Source of the DNA: Flavobacteriales bacterium
GTDB lineage: Bacteria; Bacteroidota; Bacteroidia; Flavobacteriales_F; PHOS-HE28
Direction: 5' to 3'
Assembly (NCBI GenBank): GCA_020635715.1
Contig: JACJZG010000001.1
Location: 186,001-250,000, forward strand
Length of the DNA stretch: 64,000 bases
Notes under the pieces: model-generated
Seen by the model: the letters and a program-made list of their open reading frames with translations, nothing else
What the model was told of the DNA's origin: nothing
Database searches by the model: none
Position numbers and translations under genes: made by a program
In this document: one piece after another, positions 1 to 9,393 of the stretch
Position numbering within the stretch: position 1 is the stretch's first letter
How the letters are laid out: every line of letters begins with the position of its first letter

Positions 1-43
1 TGCAGGCGCCACCACGGGAACTCCACCTTCCATTTAGCACGTC

Positions 44-1702
44 ATGCCTGTAACTCCCTACACCGGCAACTTCGGTAGAGAAGAGCTCAAGCACCTGCTG
101 CGCCGGACCATGTTCGGTGCCACCAATGCCGACATCGCCCACTTCAGCGGGCAAACGCTAAGCCAAGTGGTGAATGCGCTGCTGACCACGAGCATGCCGA
201 GTTCCGTGCCGCTCAAGAACTATTGGGCCTTGAACGGTGGGGTGCGTGACCCGAACGCCATGGACCCGCCGGTCACCTTCGGTCAGACCTGGGTGAACAC
301 CCCGAACGTGGTGGCCGCCGTGGATGCGAACGTGGGCAGGATGTACAGCTTGATCTCCTGGACCATCGGCAGCATGGTGCACCAGGACCGCACGATCCAT
401 GAGAAGATGCGGCTCTTCTGGTACAACCACCTCGCCGTGCAGGTGAACGTGGTGTTCAACGGGCTCCTGTGGTGGCATTACGACCAGCTGCTGCGCTCTT
501 ACAGCCTCGGCAACTTCCGGCAGATGATGTACGACATCAGCATATCACCGTGCATGCTCGAGTACCTCAACGGCGACCAGAACATGGCCACCGCACCGGA
601 CGAGAACTATGCGCGGGAGCTGATGGAGCTGTACACCCTGGGCGAGTCCAGCGGCTATACCGAGCAGGATGTACAGGCGGCTGCGCGTGTGCTCACCGGC
701 TGGAGCTTCCGAGAAACGAGTGGCGGCACCCCGATCATGCCGGAGACCGTGTTCACCGCCGCGAACCACAGCACAGCCAACAAGCAGTTCAGTTCCTTCT
801 TCAATAATGCCACCATCCAGGGCCAGTCGGGCGCGAACGCGGGACAGACCGAACTGAACGCCCTGCTGGACATGATCTTCGCCAAGGAGGAGTGCTCGCT
901 CTTCCTCTGCCGGCAGCTCTACCGCTTCTTCGTGCACGGCGAGATCAGCGCCCAGGCCGAGGCCGAGCTCATCGTACCCCTGGCCGAGCTCTTCCGCGCC
1001 AACCTTGGCTCGCCCGACCAGATGCGCATCGTGATGCAGGCCCTGCTAACCAGCGCCCACTTCTTCAACGCCGACAACCGCGCGTGCATGATGATGAGCC
1101 CGGCGGACCTGATCATCGGCATGGTGCGCAAGTTGAAGTTCACCTTCCCCAGCGAGAGCACCCAACTGGAGGCGCGCTACCGGATGTTCCTCGACATCTA
1201 CTACATCTGTGTGAACTGCGACCAGAACCTCTTCGACCCGCCCAACGTGGCCGGCTGGCCCGCCTATCACCAGGCACCCGCCTTCGATGCGATCTGGGTG
1301 GACAGCGCCTCCTACGCCGCCAGGAACTTCGCGGTGCAAGGCCTGATCGGCCAGGGCTTCAACACCGGCACCGACTTCTACCAGGCCGCGAGCCGCAACG
1401 TGTCCATCAAACCGAACTACGTGGCCATCACGCAGGAGTTCACGAACCCGAGCGATCCGGACAACGTGGTGGATGGATGTGCCGACCTGCTCTACGCCAT
1501 CCCCATCTCACAAGGCATCAAGGATACCCTGAAGACCCAGCGCCTCCTGCTGGGCCAGCAGAGCGACATCTACTGGACCGAGCCGTACGACCTGTACATC
1601 TCCAACCCCGGCACCACGGACCCCACCGCGATGATGGTGCCGAACCTGATCAACTTCCTGATGCTCGACATGGCCAAGGCCGCCGAAACCCAGCAATTCT
1701 GA
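44..1702 (+). CDS. DUF1800 family protein, copy 1
   Basis: 552 aa, typical of the DUF1800 family (large proteins of unknown biochemical function, usually encoded next to DUF1501). Conserved stretches are visible: an N-terminal LLRRTMFGA block (residues 18-26), NYARELMELYTLG (188-200) followed by RVLTGW (215-220), an LYRFFVHGE segment near 292-300, and PPNVAGWPAY (399-408). I see no N-terminal signal peptide, although its partner downstream has a Tat signal, so co-export with that partner is a possible route (inference). The stop is 4 bp before the DUF1501 start, so the two are surely co-transcribed. A second copy of the pair follows at 3454-6695. The window starts only 43 bp upstream, so its promoter is not fully visible. 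Confidence 0.9.
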   Translation: MPVTPYTGNFGREELKHLLRRTMFGATNADIAHFSGQTLSQVVNALLTTSMPSSVPLKNYWALNGGVRDPNAMDPPVTFGQTWVNTPNVVAAVDANVGRMYSLISWTIGSMVHQDRTIHEKMRLFWYNHLAVQVNVVFNGLLWWHYDQLLRSYSLGNFRQMMYDISISPCMLEYLNGDQNMATAPDENYARELMELYTLGESSGYTEQDVQAAARVLTGWSFRETSGGTPIMPETVFTAANHSTANKQFSSFFNNATIQGQSGANAGQTELNALLDMIFAKEECSLFLCRQLYRFFVHGEISAQAEAELIVPLAELFRANLGSPDQMRIVMQALLTSAHFFNADNRACMMMSPADLIIGMVRKLKFTFPSESTQLEARYRMFLDIYYICVNCDQNLFDPPNVAGWPAYHQAPAFDAIWVDSASYAARNFAVQGLIGQGFNTGTDFYQAASRNVSIKPNYVAITQEFTNPSDPDNVVDGCADLLYAIPISQGIKDTLKTQRLLLGQQSDIYWTEPYDLYISNPGTTDPTAMMVPNLINFLMLDMAKAAETQQF

Positions 1703-1706
1703 TCCC

Positions 1707-3287
1707 ATGAACAGAAGGAACTTCATCCGTTCGGCCGGCACCGTCACCATCGGTGGCATGGCCGTGCGTGGCATGGGCAGCCCGCTGTTGAGCGCCTTGA
1801 ACAACACCATCGCCGAGGATCGCGTGTTGGTGATCATCCAGCTCTTCGGTGGGAACGATGGGCTGAACACCGTTATCCCCACCAGCGCTTACAGCCAGCT
1901 GAGCTCGTTGCGTTCGCAGGTCCTGATCCCGCAGAACCAGGTGCTCCCGCTCTCCGGGTTGAGCGGTACGGGCCTCCACCCGAGCATGACCGGGATGCAG
2001 ACGCTCTGGAACGAAGGCAAGCTCGCCATCGTGCAGGGCGTGAGCTACCCGGACCCGAACTTCAGCCACTTCCGCGCGACGGACATCTATGAAACGGGTG
2101 CGAACAGCGACCAGATCCTCTACTCCGGCTGGGTGGGCCGCTACCTGAGCAACGAGTACCCGAACTACCCCGTCGGCTATCCGAACACGGATGTTCCTGA
2201 TCCACTGGCCATCCGCGTGGGTGGCGGCGTTGGTGGCGGTCTGATGAACATGGGGGTGAACATGGGTGTCAGCATCAACAACACCAATGACCCCCTCAAC
2301 CTCACCGGCAACATCTACGTTGATCCGGCGACACCGGATTGCAAGGGCGACAAGCTGAGCGCCATACGCACCATCCAGCGGCAGACGGACCTGTACGGCA
2401 ACGTGATCGAAGCCGCAGCGAGCTCGACCTGCTCCCACAGCCCGCTCTACCCCACGAACAGCACGGAAGCCATCCGTCTCGCACAGTCCCTGAAGATCGT
2501 TTCGCAGCTGATCTGCGGTGGCCTGAAGACGCGGATCTACTGGGTGAGCATGAGCGGCTTCGACACCCATGCCTCGCAGGTGAACCCCGGCGACCATACC
2601 ATCGGTACGCATGCCAACCTGCTCAAGGCCTTGAGCGATAACATCCGGGCCTTCCAGCATGACCTGCAATTGATGGGGCTGGAGGACCGAGTGATGGGCA
2701 TGACCTTCAGCGAATTCGGTCGGCGCATCACCAGCAACGCCTCCTACGGCACCGACCACGGTAGTGCGCAGCCCATGTTCCTGTTCGGCTCGCAGGTGCT
2801 GCCCGGCATGCTGGGCACCAACCCCGTGATCCCCACGAACACCACCTCGGCCACGAACCTGGCCATGCAGTACGACTTCCGCAGTGTGTACGCCAGTGTG
2901 TTGCGCGACTGGTTCTGCCTGCCCCAAAGTGCGATCGACAGCGTGCTGCTCGAGACGTATCAACCACTGAACGTCATCAACAGTGCGGGCTGCCTGAGTA
3001 CGGACATCCGCGAGGCCAACCAGCAGGCGGGCGTGGAACTACTGAGCGCCTACCCGAACCCCTTCGTTGAACGCACAACACTGGAGTACACCACGCTCGG
3101 TGGACCGACCATGTTACAGGTGTTCAACGAACAGGGACAGCTCGTGCGGATGGTGATGAACAAGGTGATGGCGGCTGGCACCTACAAGGTGGATGTCGAC
3201 CTCGGCGATATGCATACCGGGGTGTACTACGCCCGCCTGCAGAACGGCACGAACCAGCAGGTGCGCAACCTGTTGAAGGTGCGCTGA
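1707..3287 (+). CDS. DUF1501 family protein, copy 1, Tat signal and T9SS tail
   Basis: 526 aa DUF1501 protein (a family with sulfatase/alkaline-phosphatase-like fold features; substrate unknown). The N-terminus has a twin-arginine motif RRNFIR (residues 3-8) followed by a weakly hydrophobic stretch, so Tat export is predicted. The family core shows QLFGGNDGLNT (45-55), a GFDTHASQ motif, and FSEFGRRITSN followed by GTDHGSAQP. The last ~85 residues form a type A T9SS sorting domain beginning at AYPNPF and ending in LLKVR. It would therefore be folded in the periplasm and then carried to the cell surface or medium. It forms an operon with the DUF1800 gene 4 bp upstream. Confidence 0.9.
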   Translation: MNRRNFIRSAGTVTIGGMAVRGMGSPLLSALNNTIAEDRVLVIIQLFGGNDGLNTVIPTSAYSQLSSLRSQVLIPQNQVLPLSGLSGTGLHPSMTGMQTLWNEGKLAIVQGVSYPDPNFSHFRATDIYETGANSDQILYSGWVGRYLSNEYPNYPVGYPNTDVPDPLAIRVGGGVGGGLMNMGVNMGVSINNTNDPLNLTGNIYVDPATPDCKGDKLSAIRTIQRQTDLYGNVIEAAASSTCSHSPLYPTNSTEAIRLAQSLKIVSQLICGGLKTRIYWVSMSGFDTHASQVNPGDHTIGTHANLLKALSDNIRAFQHDLQLMGLEDRVMGMTFSEFGRRITSNASYGTDHGSAQPMFLFGSQVLPGMLGTNPVIPTNTTSATNLAMQYDFRSVYASVLRDWFCLPQSAIDSVLLETYQPLNVINSAGCLSTDIREANQQAGVELLSAYPNPFVERTTLEYTTLGGPTMLQVFNEQGQLVRMVMNKVMAAGTYKVDVDLGDMHTGVYYARLQNGTNQQVRNLLKVR

Positions 3288-3429
3288 GCCGGGGAGGAGG
3301 GCATCCCGCGGGACATCGCTCCGGGCGGGGTCGTTGGACAAGGATCTGAACCTTCCGGACGTTCCGCTGTCCGACAGGATGTGTTGATGATCGAGCGCTG
3401 AAGGGTCCTCCGGGGCCCGACGGCGGGTC

Positions 3430-3437
3430 TACCTTGC
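3430..3437 (+). promoter_or_regulatory. possible -7 promoter element before the second DUF1800-DUF1501 operon
   Basis: TACCTTGC lies 17 bp before the ATG at 3454. It resembles the Bacteroidota -7 element TAnnTTTG, and the same TAnnTTGC word recurs upstream of other genes here. A clear -33 TTG box at the right spacing is not seen, so this is tentative. Confidence 0.3.
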
Positions 3438-3453
3438 AATACTCCACCAAGCC

Positions 3454-5103
3454 ATGCCCATCACGCCGTACACCGGACCGTTCGGAAGACCCGAGCTCCA
3501 GCATCTGTTAAGGCGAAGCCTGTTCGGCTGCACCACTGCGGACCGCGCCCACTTCGAGGGCATGTCGCTCGATCAGGTGGTCAACGAGCTGCTCACCTTC
3601 ACCAACGACACCACGCCACCGGTGCGCGCCTACACCGACGAGAACGGCGACCCGAACGGCATCGATGCGGCGGTGCCTTTCGGATCCACCTGGGTGGATA
3701 CCCCGATCACCCCGCTGAACGACACCGATGTCATCGAGGTGCGGATCCGCAGTTTCGCCGCCTGGTGGATGGGCCTGATGAGGGGTCAGCAGCGCAACCT
3801 GCGCGAGAAGCTCACGCTCTTCTGGCATAACCACCTGCCCACGCAGGTCTCCATCGTGTACCAGTCGGAGATGCAGTACCGGCAGAACCAACTGCTGCGC
3901 AGCGGGTGCAAGGGCAACTTCAAACAGCTGATCCACGATGTGAGCGTGGAGCCTGCGATGCTCTTCTACCTGAACGGTTACCTGAACGTAGCCGCCGCGC
4001 CCGACGAGAATTATGCGCGGGAGCTGTTCGAGCTCTTCACCCTTGGCCAGGGCAGTGGCTACACCGAGGCGGATGTGCAGGCCGCGGCGCGCGTGCTCAC
4101 CGGATGGACCTTCATGGTGGAGAACGGCGGCACACCGGTGTTGCCGCAGACGCTGTTCTTCCCGCCCAACCACACCGCATCGGACAAGCAGTTCTCGGCC
4201 TTCTTCAACAACACGGTGATCCAAGGGCAGACCGGACCGGACGCTGGTGAGACCGAGCTGAACGCCCTGCTGGACATGATCCTCGCCGTTCCGGAATGCT
4301 CCCGGTTCATCTGTCGTGAACTGTACCGCTTCTTCGTGCATGGGGAGATCAGCGCGGAAGCCGAGGCCGAGGTGATCGGACCATTGGCGCAACTCTTCCG
4401 GGAGAACGTGGATGCTCCCGACCAGATCGCCATCGTGCTGCGCGCGTTGCTCACCAGTGACCATTTCTTCAGCAATGCGATCCGTGGCTGCATGGTGAAG
4501 AACCCCGTGGACCTCGTTGTCGGGGACCTGCGGCTCTTTGACTTCCCCATCCCCGACCCGGGCCTGGTGGAAGCACGTTACCTCGTGGACCTGGAGCACT
4601 ACTGGCTCACCGCTTACGCCGGCATGAACTTGATGGCGCCGCCGAACGTGGCGGGCTGGCCGGCATACTACCTCTATCCCAGTTACGACGAGCTGTGGTT
4701 GGACACGGCCACCTATCCGCAGCGGAACAACTCCCTGCTGGCGGTCGTTTACGGCAGTGTTGAGACGCCTTCGAACACGGTGCAACCCGGGAGTGCGGAC
4801 CTCGCCTTCCGCGTGGACATCATCGCCTTCGTGCAGCAGCTCAGCGATCCGGCTGATCCGAACGCGTTGATCACGGACCTGGTGGACCTGCTCTACGTGA
4901 ACCCCATCTCCGATGCGGTGAAGCTGCAGCTGAAGCACTTCTACCTGCTCTTCGGCCAGGTGAGCGACATCTACTGGACCGAGGCCTATGAAGCGTACAT
5001 CGCCGATCCGAACACCACGAACATGACCGCGCAGCTGGTGCCCGACATCCTGCGTTGGCTGATCGGGGACATGCAGAAGGCCGCTGAACGTCACCTCTAT
5101 TGA
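3454..5103 (+). CDS. DUF1800 family protein, copy 2
   Basis: 549 aa, clearly paralogous to the protein at 44-1702: same start (M-x-I/V-TPYTG), same LLRRSLFG block, NYARELFELFTLG, AARVLTGW, LYRFFVHGEIS and PPNVAGWPAYY motifs, and the same ending with QKAAE. No signal peptide is visible. It is followed without a gap by the second DUF1501 gene (the stop TGA at 5101-5103 overlaps that frame), so it belongs to a second copy of the operon. Function is unknown. The arrangement indicates duplication of the whole two-gene unit rather than of single genes. Confidence 0.9.
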   Translation: MPITPYTGPFGRPELQHLLRRSLFGCTTADRAHFEGMSLDQVVNELLTFTNDTTPPVRAYTDENGDPNGIDAAVPFGSTWVDTPITPLNDTDVIEVRIRSFAAWWMGLMRGQQRNLREKLTLFWHNHLPTQVSIVYQSEMQYRQNQLLRSGCKGNFKQLIHDVSVEPAMLFYLNGYLNVAAAPDENYARELFELFTLGQGSGYTEADVQAAARVLTGWTFMVENGGTPVLPQTLFFPPNHTASDKQFSAFFNNTVIQGQTGPDAGETELNALLDMILAVPECSRFICRELYRFFVHGEISAEAEAEVIGPLAQLFRENVDAPDQIAIVLRALLTSDHFFSNAIRGCMVKNPVDLVVGDLRLFDFPIPDPGLVEARYLVDLEHYWLTAYAGMNLMAPPNVAGWPAYYLYPSYDELWLDTATYPQRNNSLLAVVYGSVETPSNTVQPGSADLAFRVDIIAFVQQLSDPADPNALITDLVDLLYVNPISDAVKLQLKHFYLLFGQVSDIYWTEAYEAYIADPNTTNMTAQLVPDILRWLIGDMQKAAERHLY

Positions 5104-5114
5104 ACCACACCACC

Positions 5115-6695
5115 ATGCGACGCCGCTCCTTCCTCCGTTCCGCCTCGGCCGCCACCATCGGTGGGTTCACGGTCCGCGGTCTCGGGAACCCCATGCTCGC
5201 CCCGCTGTTCGACCGATCAGGCGAGGACCGTGTACTGGTCATTGTGCAGCTCTACGGTGGCAACGACGGGCTCAACACCGTGATCCCGCTCGATCAGTAC
5301 GGTGTGTTGTCCAGCGTTCGCTCCAACGTCCTGATACCCGAGAGCGCCGTGCTCGACCTGCCCGGCATCACCGGCACCGGGCTGCATCCAGCGATGGGTG
5401 GCATGCGCGAGCTCTGGCAGAACGGCAAGCTCAGCATCGTTCAGGGCGTGGGCTATCCGAACCCTGACTTTTCGCACTTCCGCAGCACCGACATTTGGGA
5501 AACGGGCGCGGACAGCGACCAGCAGCTCGCCAGTGGCTGGGTGGGACGCTACCTCCACCAGGAATACCCCAACTTCCCGAACGGCTACCCGAACGCGACC
5601 ATGCCGGATCCGCTCTCGATCCGCATCGGTGCGCCCATCAGCATCGGGCTTCAGCATCAAGGTGTGTCCATGGGCGCATCCATCTACAACACCCAGGACG
5701 CCCTCAACCTCACCGGCAACCCCTTCACCGATCCCGTGACCGCGGATTGCATGGGATCGAAGCTCGACTTCGTGCGCACCGTGCAGCGCCAGGCCGACCT
5801 GTACGGCGATGTGATCGAGGCTGCAGCCGTACCTGGTTGCAACATGAGCACCCTCTACCCCGCCGGCGATGAACCCGGCGCGGAACTGGCCAATGCCCTG
5901 AAGATCGTCGCGCAGCTGATCTGCGGTGGCCTGAAGACCCGCATCTATTGGGTGGGGATCGACGGGTTCGACACGCATGCCCAACAGGTGGTGAGCGGCA
6001 ACACCACCATCGGCAACCATGCCGATCTGCTGCGAGGAGTAAGTGACAGCATCCATGCGTTCCAGAATGACCTGGAACTGCTGGGCATCGACGATCGCGT
6101 GATCGGCATGACCTTCTCGGAGTTCGGACGGCGGATCAAGAGCAACGCCTCGATCGGCACGGACCACGGCACCTCCGCACCGCTCTTCCTCTTCGGCACA
6201 CATGTATTGCCCGGCATGTTGGGGACGAACCCGGATATTCCTGCCAACACCACCTACGATACCAACCTGCCCATGCAGCATGACTTCCGCAGCGTGTATG
6301 CCAGCGTGCTGAAGGACTGGTTCTGCCTGGAGCCTGCCGACGTGGACGCCGTGATGCTGGACACCTACCAGACCCTTGCATTGGTGGATCCAAGCGGTTG
6401 CATGGAGGTGGGCGTGCATGAGGCGAACCAGCGCGCCGGCACCTCCCTGCTGGACGTGTACCCGAACCCTTTCATGGACGTGGTGAACCTGCGGTTCGAG
6501 ACCGGTGGTGATCGCGCCGTGGTGCAGGTGTACGGCGAGAACGGCCAGGTGGTGCGCACGATCCACAATGGGCCGCTGCCCGCCGGCGAGCATCGCATGC
6601 AGGTGGACCTTGGAGACCTTGCGAGCGGCGCGTACTACTGTCGTGTGCAGACCGGCATGCAGCAGCAGGTGAAGGCGGTGATCAAGGTGCGGTGA
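5115..6695 (+). CDS. DUF1501 family protein, copy 2, Tat signal and T9SS tail
   Basis: 526 aa from the ATG at 5115; an upstream in-frame TTG at 5100 would add five residues. I prefer the ATG because it places RRRSFLR (residues 2-8) at the extreme N-terminus as a Tat signal. Core motifs match copy 1: VQLYGGNDGLNTV, GFDTHAQQ, FSEFGRRIKSN and GTDHGTSAPLFLFG. The C-terminal ~80 residues are a T9SS type A sorting domain (VYPNPF ... VIKVR). It is the end of the second DUF1800-DUF1501 operon. Confidence 0.9.
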   Translation: MRRRSFLRSASAATIGGFTVRGLGNPMLAPLFDRSGEDRVLVIVQLYGGNDGLNTVIPLDQYGVLSSVRSNVLIPESAVLDLPGITGTGLHPAMGGMRELWQNGKLSIVQGVGYPNPDFSHFRSTDIWETGADSDQQLASGWVGRYLHQEYPNFPNGYPNATMPDPLSIRIGAPISIGLQHQGVSMGASIYNTQDALNLTGNPFTDPVTADCMGSKLDFVRTVQRQADLYGDVIEAAAVPGCNMSTLYPAGDEPGAELANALKIVAQLICGGLKTRIYWVGIDGFDTHAQQVVSGNTTIGNHADLLRGVSDSIHAFQNDLELLGIDDRVIGMTFSEFGRRIKSNASIGTDHGTSAPLFLFGTHVLPGMLGTNPDIPANTTYDTNLPMQHDFRSVYASVLKDWFCLEPADVDAVMLDTYQTLALVDPSGCMEVGVHEANQRAGTSLLDVYPNPFMDVVNLRFETGGDRAVVQVYGENGQVVRTIHNGPLPAGEHRMQVDLGDLASGAYYCRVQTGMQQQVKAVIKVR

Positions 6696-6999
6696 ACCCT
6701 GACCCCTGGCGTTCACACCCGCGTAGCCGTGTGTAGCAGAGCATCGTGGGAATGAGGTGGCAGTAGCTACAACGTTCGCCCTTCCGCGCTGGGCGATCCC
6801 CATGGAACGCTGTTCGGCGCGCGTTCCTTGCCTTTTCGCATCGCGTTCCACCGACGCCATGGCCAGCACCTGCGGGTCGGGCAGGCGGACATCATTCCAT
6901 TCCAGGCCATCACATACGCAGTGACCTTCAACAGCGTTGTGCATTCACAAAGACCGGCGGACGACCGCGAACGAACGTGCAACCCTAACCCATGATCGT
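6696..6999. other. 304-bp intergenic region, no gene recognised
   Basis: Between the second DUF1501 gene and the OmpA-like gene. Open frames here on the minus strand look like composition artefacts. A short hairpin (CGCCC, 9-nt loop, GGGCG) lies near 6778-6796 and could help terminate the upstream operon, but it lacks a T-tract. Nothing else stands out. Confidence 0.4.
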
Positions 7000-8745
7000 A
7001 TGCGCCAGCTACTCCTTCCAGTCCTGCTCCTGCTGCATGTGGAAGCCTACACGGCGACCACGAACGAACAACTGCTGGTCCACTTCGCCAAGGACCGCAG
7101 CGAACTGACCGCGGAGGCCATCGCCGCGCTGGACACCTTCCTTGACCGATGTCCGCTGAACGGGGAGTACCGCTTCACGGTGCACGGGCACACGGACAGC
7201 GATGGCAGCCTGGCCTACAACGATGCCCTGTCAGCCGCACGTGCCGATGTTGTGCATCAGTATCTGACGGCGCATGGTGTTCCGGGCGATCTGATCCATA
7301 TGGAGCGGAGCGGGGAACGACATCCGCTCGAGAGCAATACCAACGAGCGCGGAATGGCCGCCAACCGACGCGTGCGCATCACCTTCGAGCGCACGTACTA
7401 TGGCAGCTTGAGCGAACTGCGTTCGGCGCTGACCGCCGGCACCGTGCAGCGCTTCGAGATCGACCCGGGAAAGCAGACCAGCATCTGCGGCACGGCCGGC
7501 ACACGCATCGAATTCGCCCCGCATGCGTTCGTGGACGCACACGGCAGGCGCGTGGATGCGCCGGTGATCGTGGAACTGACCGAAGCACTGGGGCCACAGG
7601 CGTGGGTGGGTCATCAATTGAGCACACGCAGCGGTGGTCGCATGTTGGAAACAGGCGGCATGATGCAGGTGACCGCCATGAACAGGAACGGTGAGCTCCT
7701 CCGCCTGGCAGCCGATCTTCCCATGCAGGTCAGCCTGCCCGCCGGTGATCCGCAGGACGGCATGGAGCTCTTCCTCAGTGCCGACGGCTCGGACTGGTCC
7801 GCCACCTCACAGCCCATGGAGGTGAGTACCGGGCCGCAATGGGTGGAACCGCGAGCACCCGTGGTACTCGACCGACGCTTCAAGCCGCCGGTATATACCG
7901 AGGATCGGACAGGGATGCCGTTGAAGCCCAGCCCGCCGTTCCTCAAACGACCACCGATCCTGCCGATCCGGTCCGACTTCACCCCCAGGCGTACCTTCCT
8001 CTCCTTCCTCTGGCCGGCACGAGGGGAACAGGAGTCGGAGGCCCGCTACCAGCGCGCACTGGCGATGCATGAGAAACGCATGGTCCGTTTCGAGCGCCAA
8101 CAGCGTGCGTTCGAGGAGGAGGTGCGCAGTTACCCGGCACGGCTGGAACAGTACGCTTTGCGTAAGGCGGCCTGGGATGCCAGGAAGGAGGAGGAACACG
8201 CCCGTTGGATCGAAGAAGTCTACCTGCCGGCGCATGATCGCCACTACGCCAGCAACGCCGACCGACGACAGCTGCGCGACTCATTGATGGCCGCGTGGAG
8301 AGGAGAGCGCGATGCCCGCTTCACGGAGTACATGGCCACATCGGACCGGGGTGGTTCCGCGGCGACGAGCGATCTCCACTCCTACCTGTTCTCTACAAAT
8401 AGGCTAGGTTGGATCAACTGCGACCGGTTCCTCGACGTACCTCCGACCGAACAGGAAGCCGTGATCGCGCAGGGCGATGTACCTGTTGGAGCGGAGGTAT
8501 ACCTTGTCTTCACGGAGATCGCGAGCATCATGCGCATGAGCGAGCGGCAGGACGGTTCGTGGCGATCGGACAAGGTGAGCCGCAAGGAGCCGGCGGTGGT
8601 CTTCGCCTACGCCGTGGTCGATGGCAGGCCACAGCTGTGCCACGAAGCGGTGGTGCCCGGCCAGCGCACAACGCTGCGGTTCAAGCCGAGCGGTTATGCG
8701 GAGATCAGCGACCTCTTGCATCGATCGGGCAGGAAGGCCGGGTAG
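7000..8745 (+). CDS. OmpA-like domain envelope protein with ZU5-like and coiled-coil regions
   Basis: 581 aa from the ATG at 7000, chosen because it gives a signal peptide (MRQLLLPVLLLLHVEAYT); the longer in-frame start at 6937 lacks one. Residues ~23-131 are an OmpA-like peptidoglycan-binding domain (LVHFAKDRSEL, then VHGHTDSDGS, then NERGMAANRRVRITFER). It is followed by a beta-rich segment (~145-260) resembling the ZU5-like module of Bacteroidota surface proteins (GTRIEFAPHAFVDAHGRRV). A charged, probably helical stretch (~345-460) rich in R, E and A comes next, then a C-terminal beta domain. OmpA domains usually lie at the C-terminus, so the N-terminal position is odd. It is likely a periplasmic or outer-membrane protein contacting peptidoglycan; precise role unknown. 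Confidence 0.75.
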   Translation: MRQLLLPVLLLLHVEAYTATTNEQLLVHFAKDRSELTAEAIAALDTFLDRCPLNGEYRFTVHGHTDSDGSLAYNDALSAARADVVHQYLTAHGVPGDLIHMERSGERHPLESNTNERGMAANRRVRITFERTYYGSLSELRSALTAGTVQRFEIDPGKQTSICGTAGTRIEFAPHAFVDAHGRRVDAPVIVELTEALGPQAWVGHQLSTRSGGRMLETGGMMQVTAMNRNGELLRLAADLPMQVSLPAGDPQDGMELFLSADGSDWSATSQPMEVSTGPQWVEPRAPVVLDRRFKPPVYTEDRTGMPLKPSPPFLKRPPILPIRSDFTPRRTFLSFLWPARGEQESEARYQRALAMHEKRMVRFERQQRAFEEEVRSYPARLEQYALRKAAWDARKEEEHARWIEEVYLPAHDRHYASNADRRQLRDSLMAAWRGERDARFTEYMATSDRGGSAATSDLHSYLFSTNRLGWINCDRFLDVPPTEQEAVIAQGDVPVGAEVYLVFTEIASIMRMSERQDGSWRSDKVSRKEPAVVFAYAVVDGRPQLCHEAVVPGQRTTLRFKPSGYAEISDLLHRSGRKAG

Positions 8746-8907
8746 ATGACCGGTGCGGCGCACCGCATCGGCGGAGGACTCGGCGATCTGTCCATTCCCA
8801 TCCACGGGCTGTGCAAGTCGCTCCACAGTGGTCAGGACCGAATGCCGGGTCCAGCGCGGCGGACGGGGATCGGCATGCACTGTGCGCACCACCGGCCAAA
8901 AAGACCC

Positions 8908-9384
8908 ATGGCCACCAAACGACACACCCTGCGCTGGACCGCAGTGGAACGCAAGCACATCACGGATTCGTTGAACACCCTCCTGGCCAACTACCAGGTA
9001 CACTATCAGAAGCTCCGCAACTACCACTGGAACGTAACCGGTGGTGACTTCTTCGACATCCACGAGAACCTCGAACTGCAATACACCGAGGCACAGGAGA
9101 ACATCGACCTCATAGCCGAGCGCATCCGCGTGTTCCAGGAACGCCCGCTGAGCACTTACGCCGAATACTTGAAGGAGAGCACGTTGAAGGAGGATAGCAC
9201 GGTGCCGAAGTCCGACCAGATGATGAAGAACCTGCTGGCTGACTACGTGACCCTGGTGGACCTCCTGAGTGAAACGGTCGAACTCGCGCTGGAACTCTCC
9301 GATAGCGGGACCGAACGCATGGTGAAGGGCTTCATCGAGCAGCTCGAGAAGCACCACTGGATGCTGACCTCGTTCACCAAGTGA
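8908..9384 (+). CDS. dps: Dps family DNA-binding ferritin
   Basis: 158 aa, the usual length for Dps (DNA-binding protein from starved cells), which oxidises Fe(II) with peroxide, stores iron and protects DNA as a dodecamer. The diagnostic segment is present: YQVHYQKLRNYHWNVTGGDFF with the H of NYHW and the downstream HENLE...DLIAERI ferroxidase residues at the dimer interface. The C-terminus KHHWMLTSF is also typical. The ATG at 8908 was preferred over an in-frame start at 8746 because the extra 54 residues look non-coding. It is followed 9 bp later by an FAD oxidoreductase and lies 8 kb from the Feo operon. Confidence 0.92.
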   Translation: MATKRHTLRWTAVERKHITDSLNTLLANYQVHYQKLRNYHWNVTGGDFFDIHENLELQYTEAQENIDLIAERIRVFQERPLSTYAEYLKESTLKEDSTVPKSDQMMKNLLADYVTLVDLLSETVELALELSDSGTERMVKGFIEQLEKHHWMLTSFTK

Positions 9385-9393
9385 GCCCGCTGC

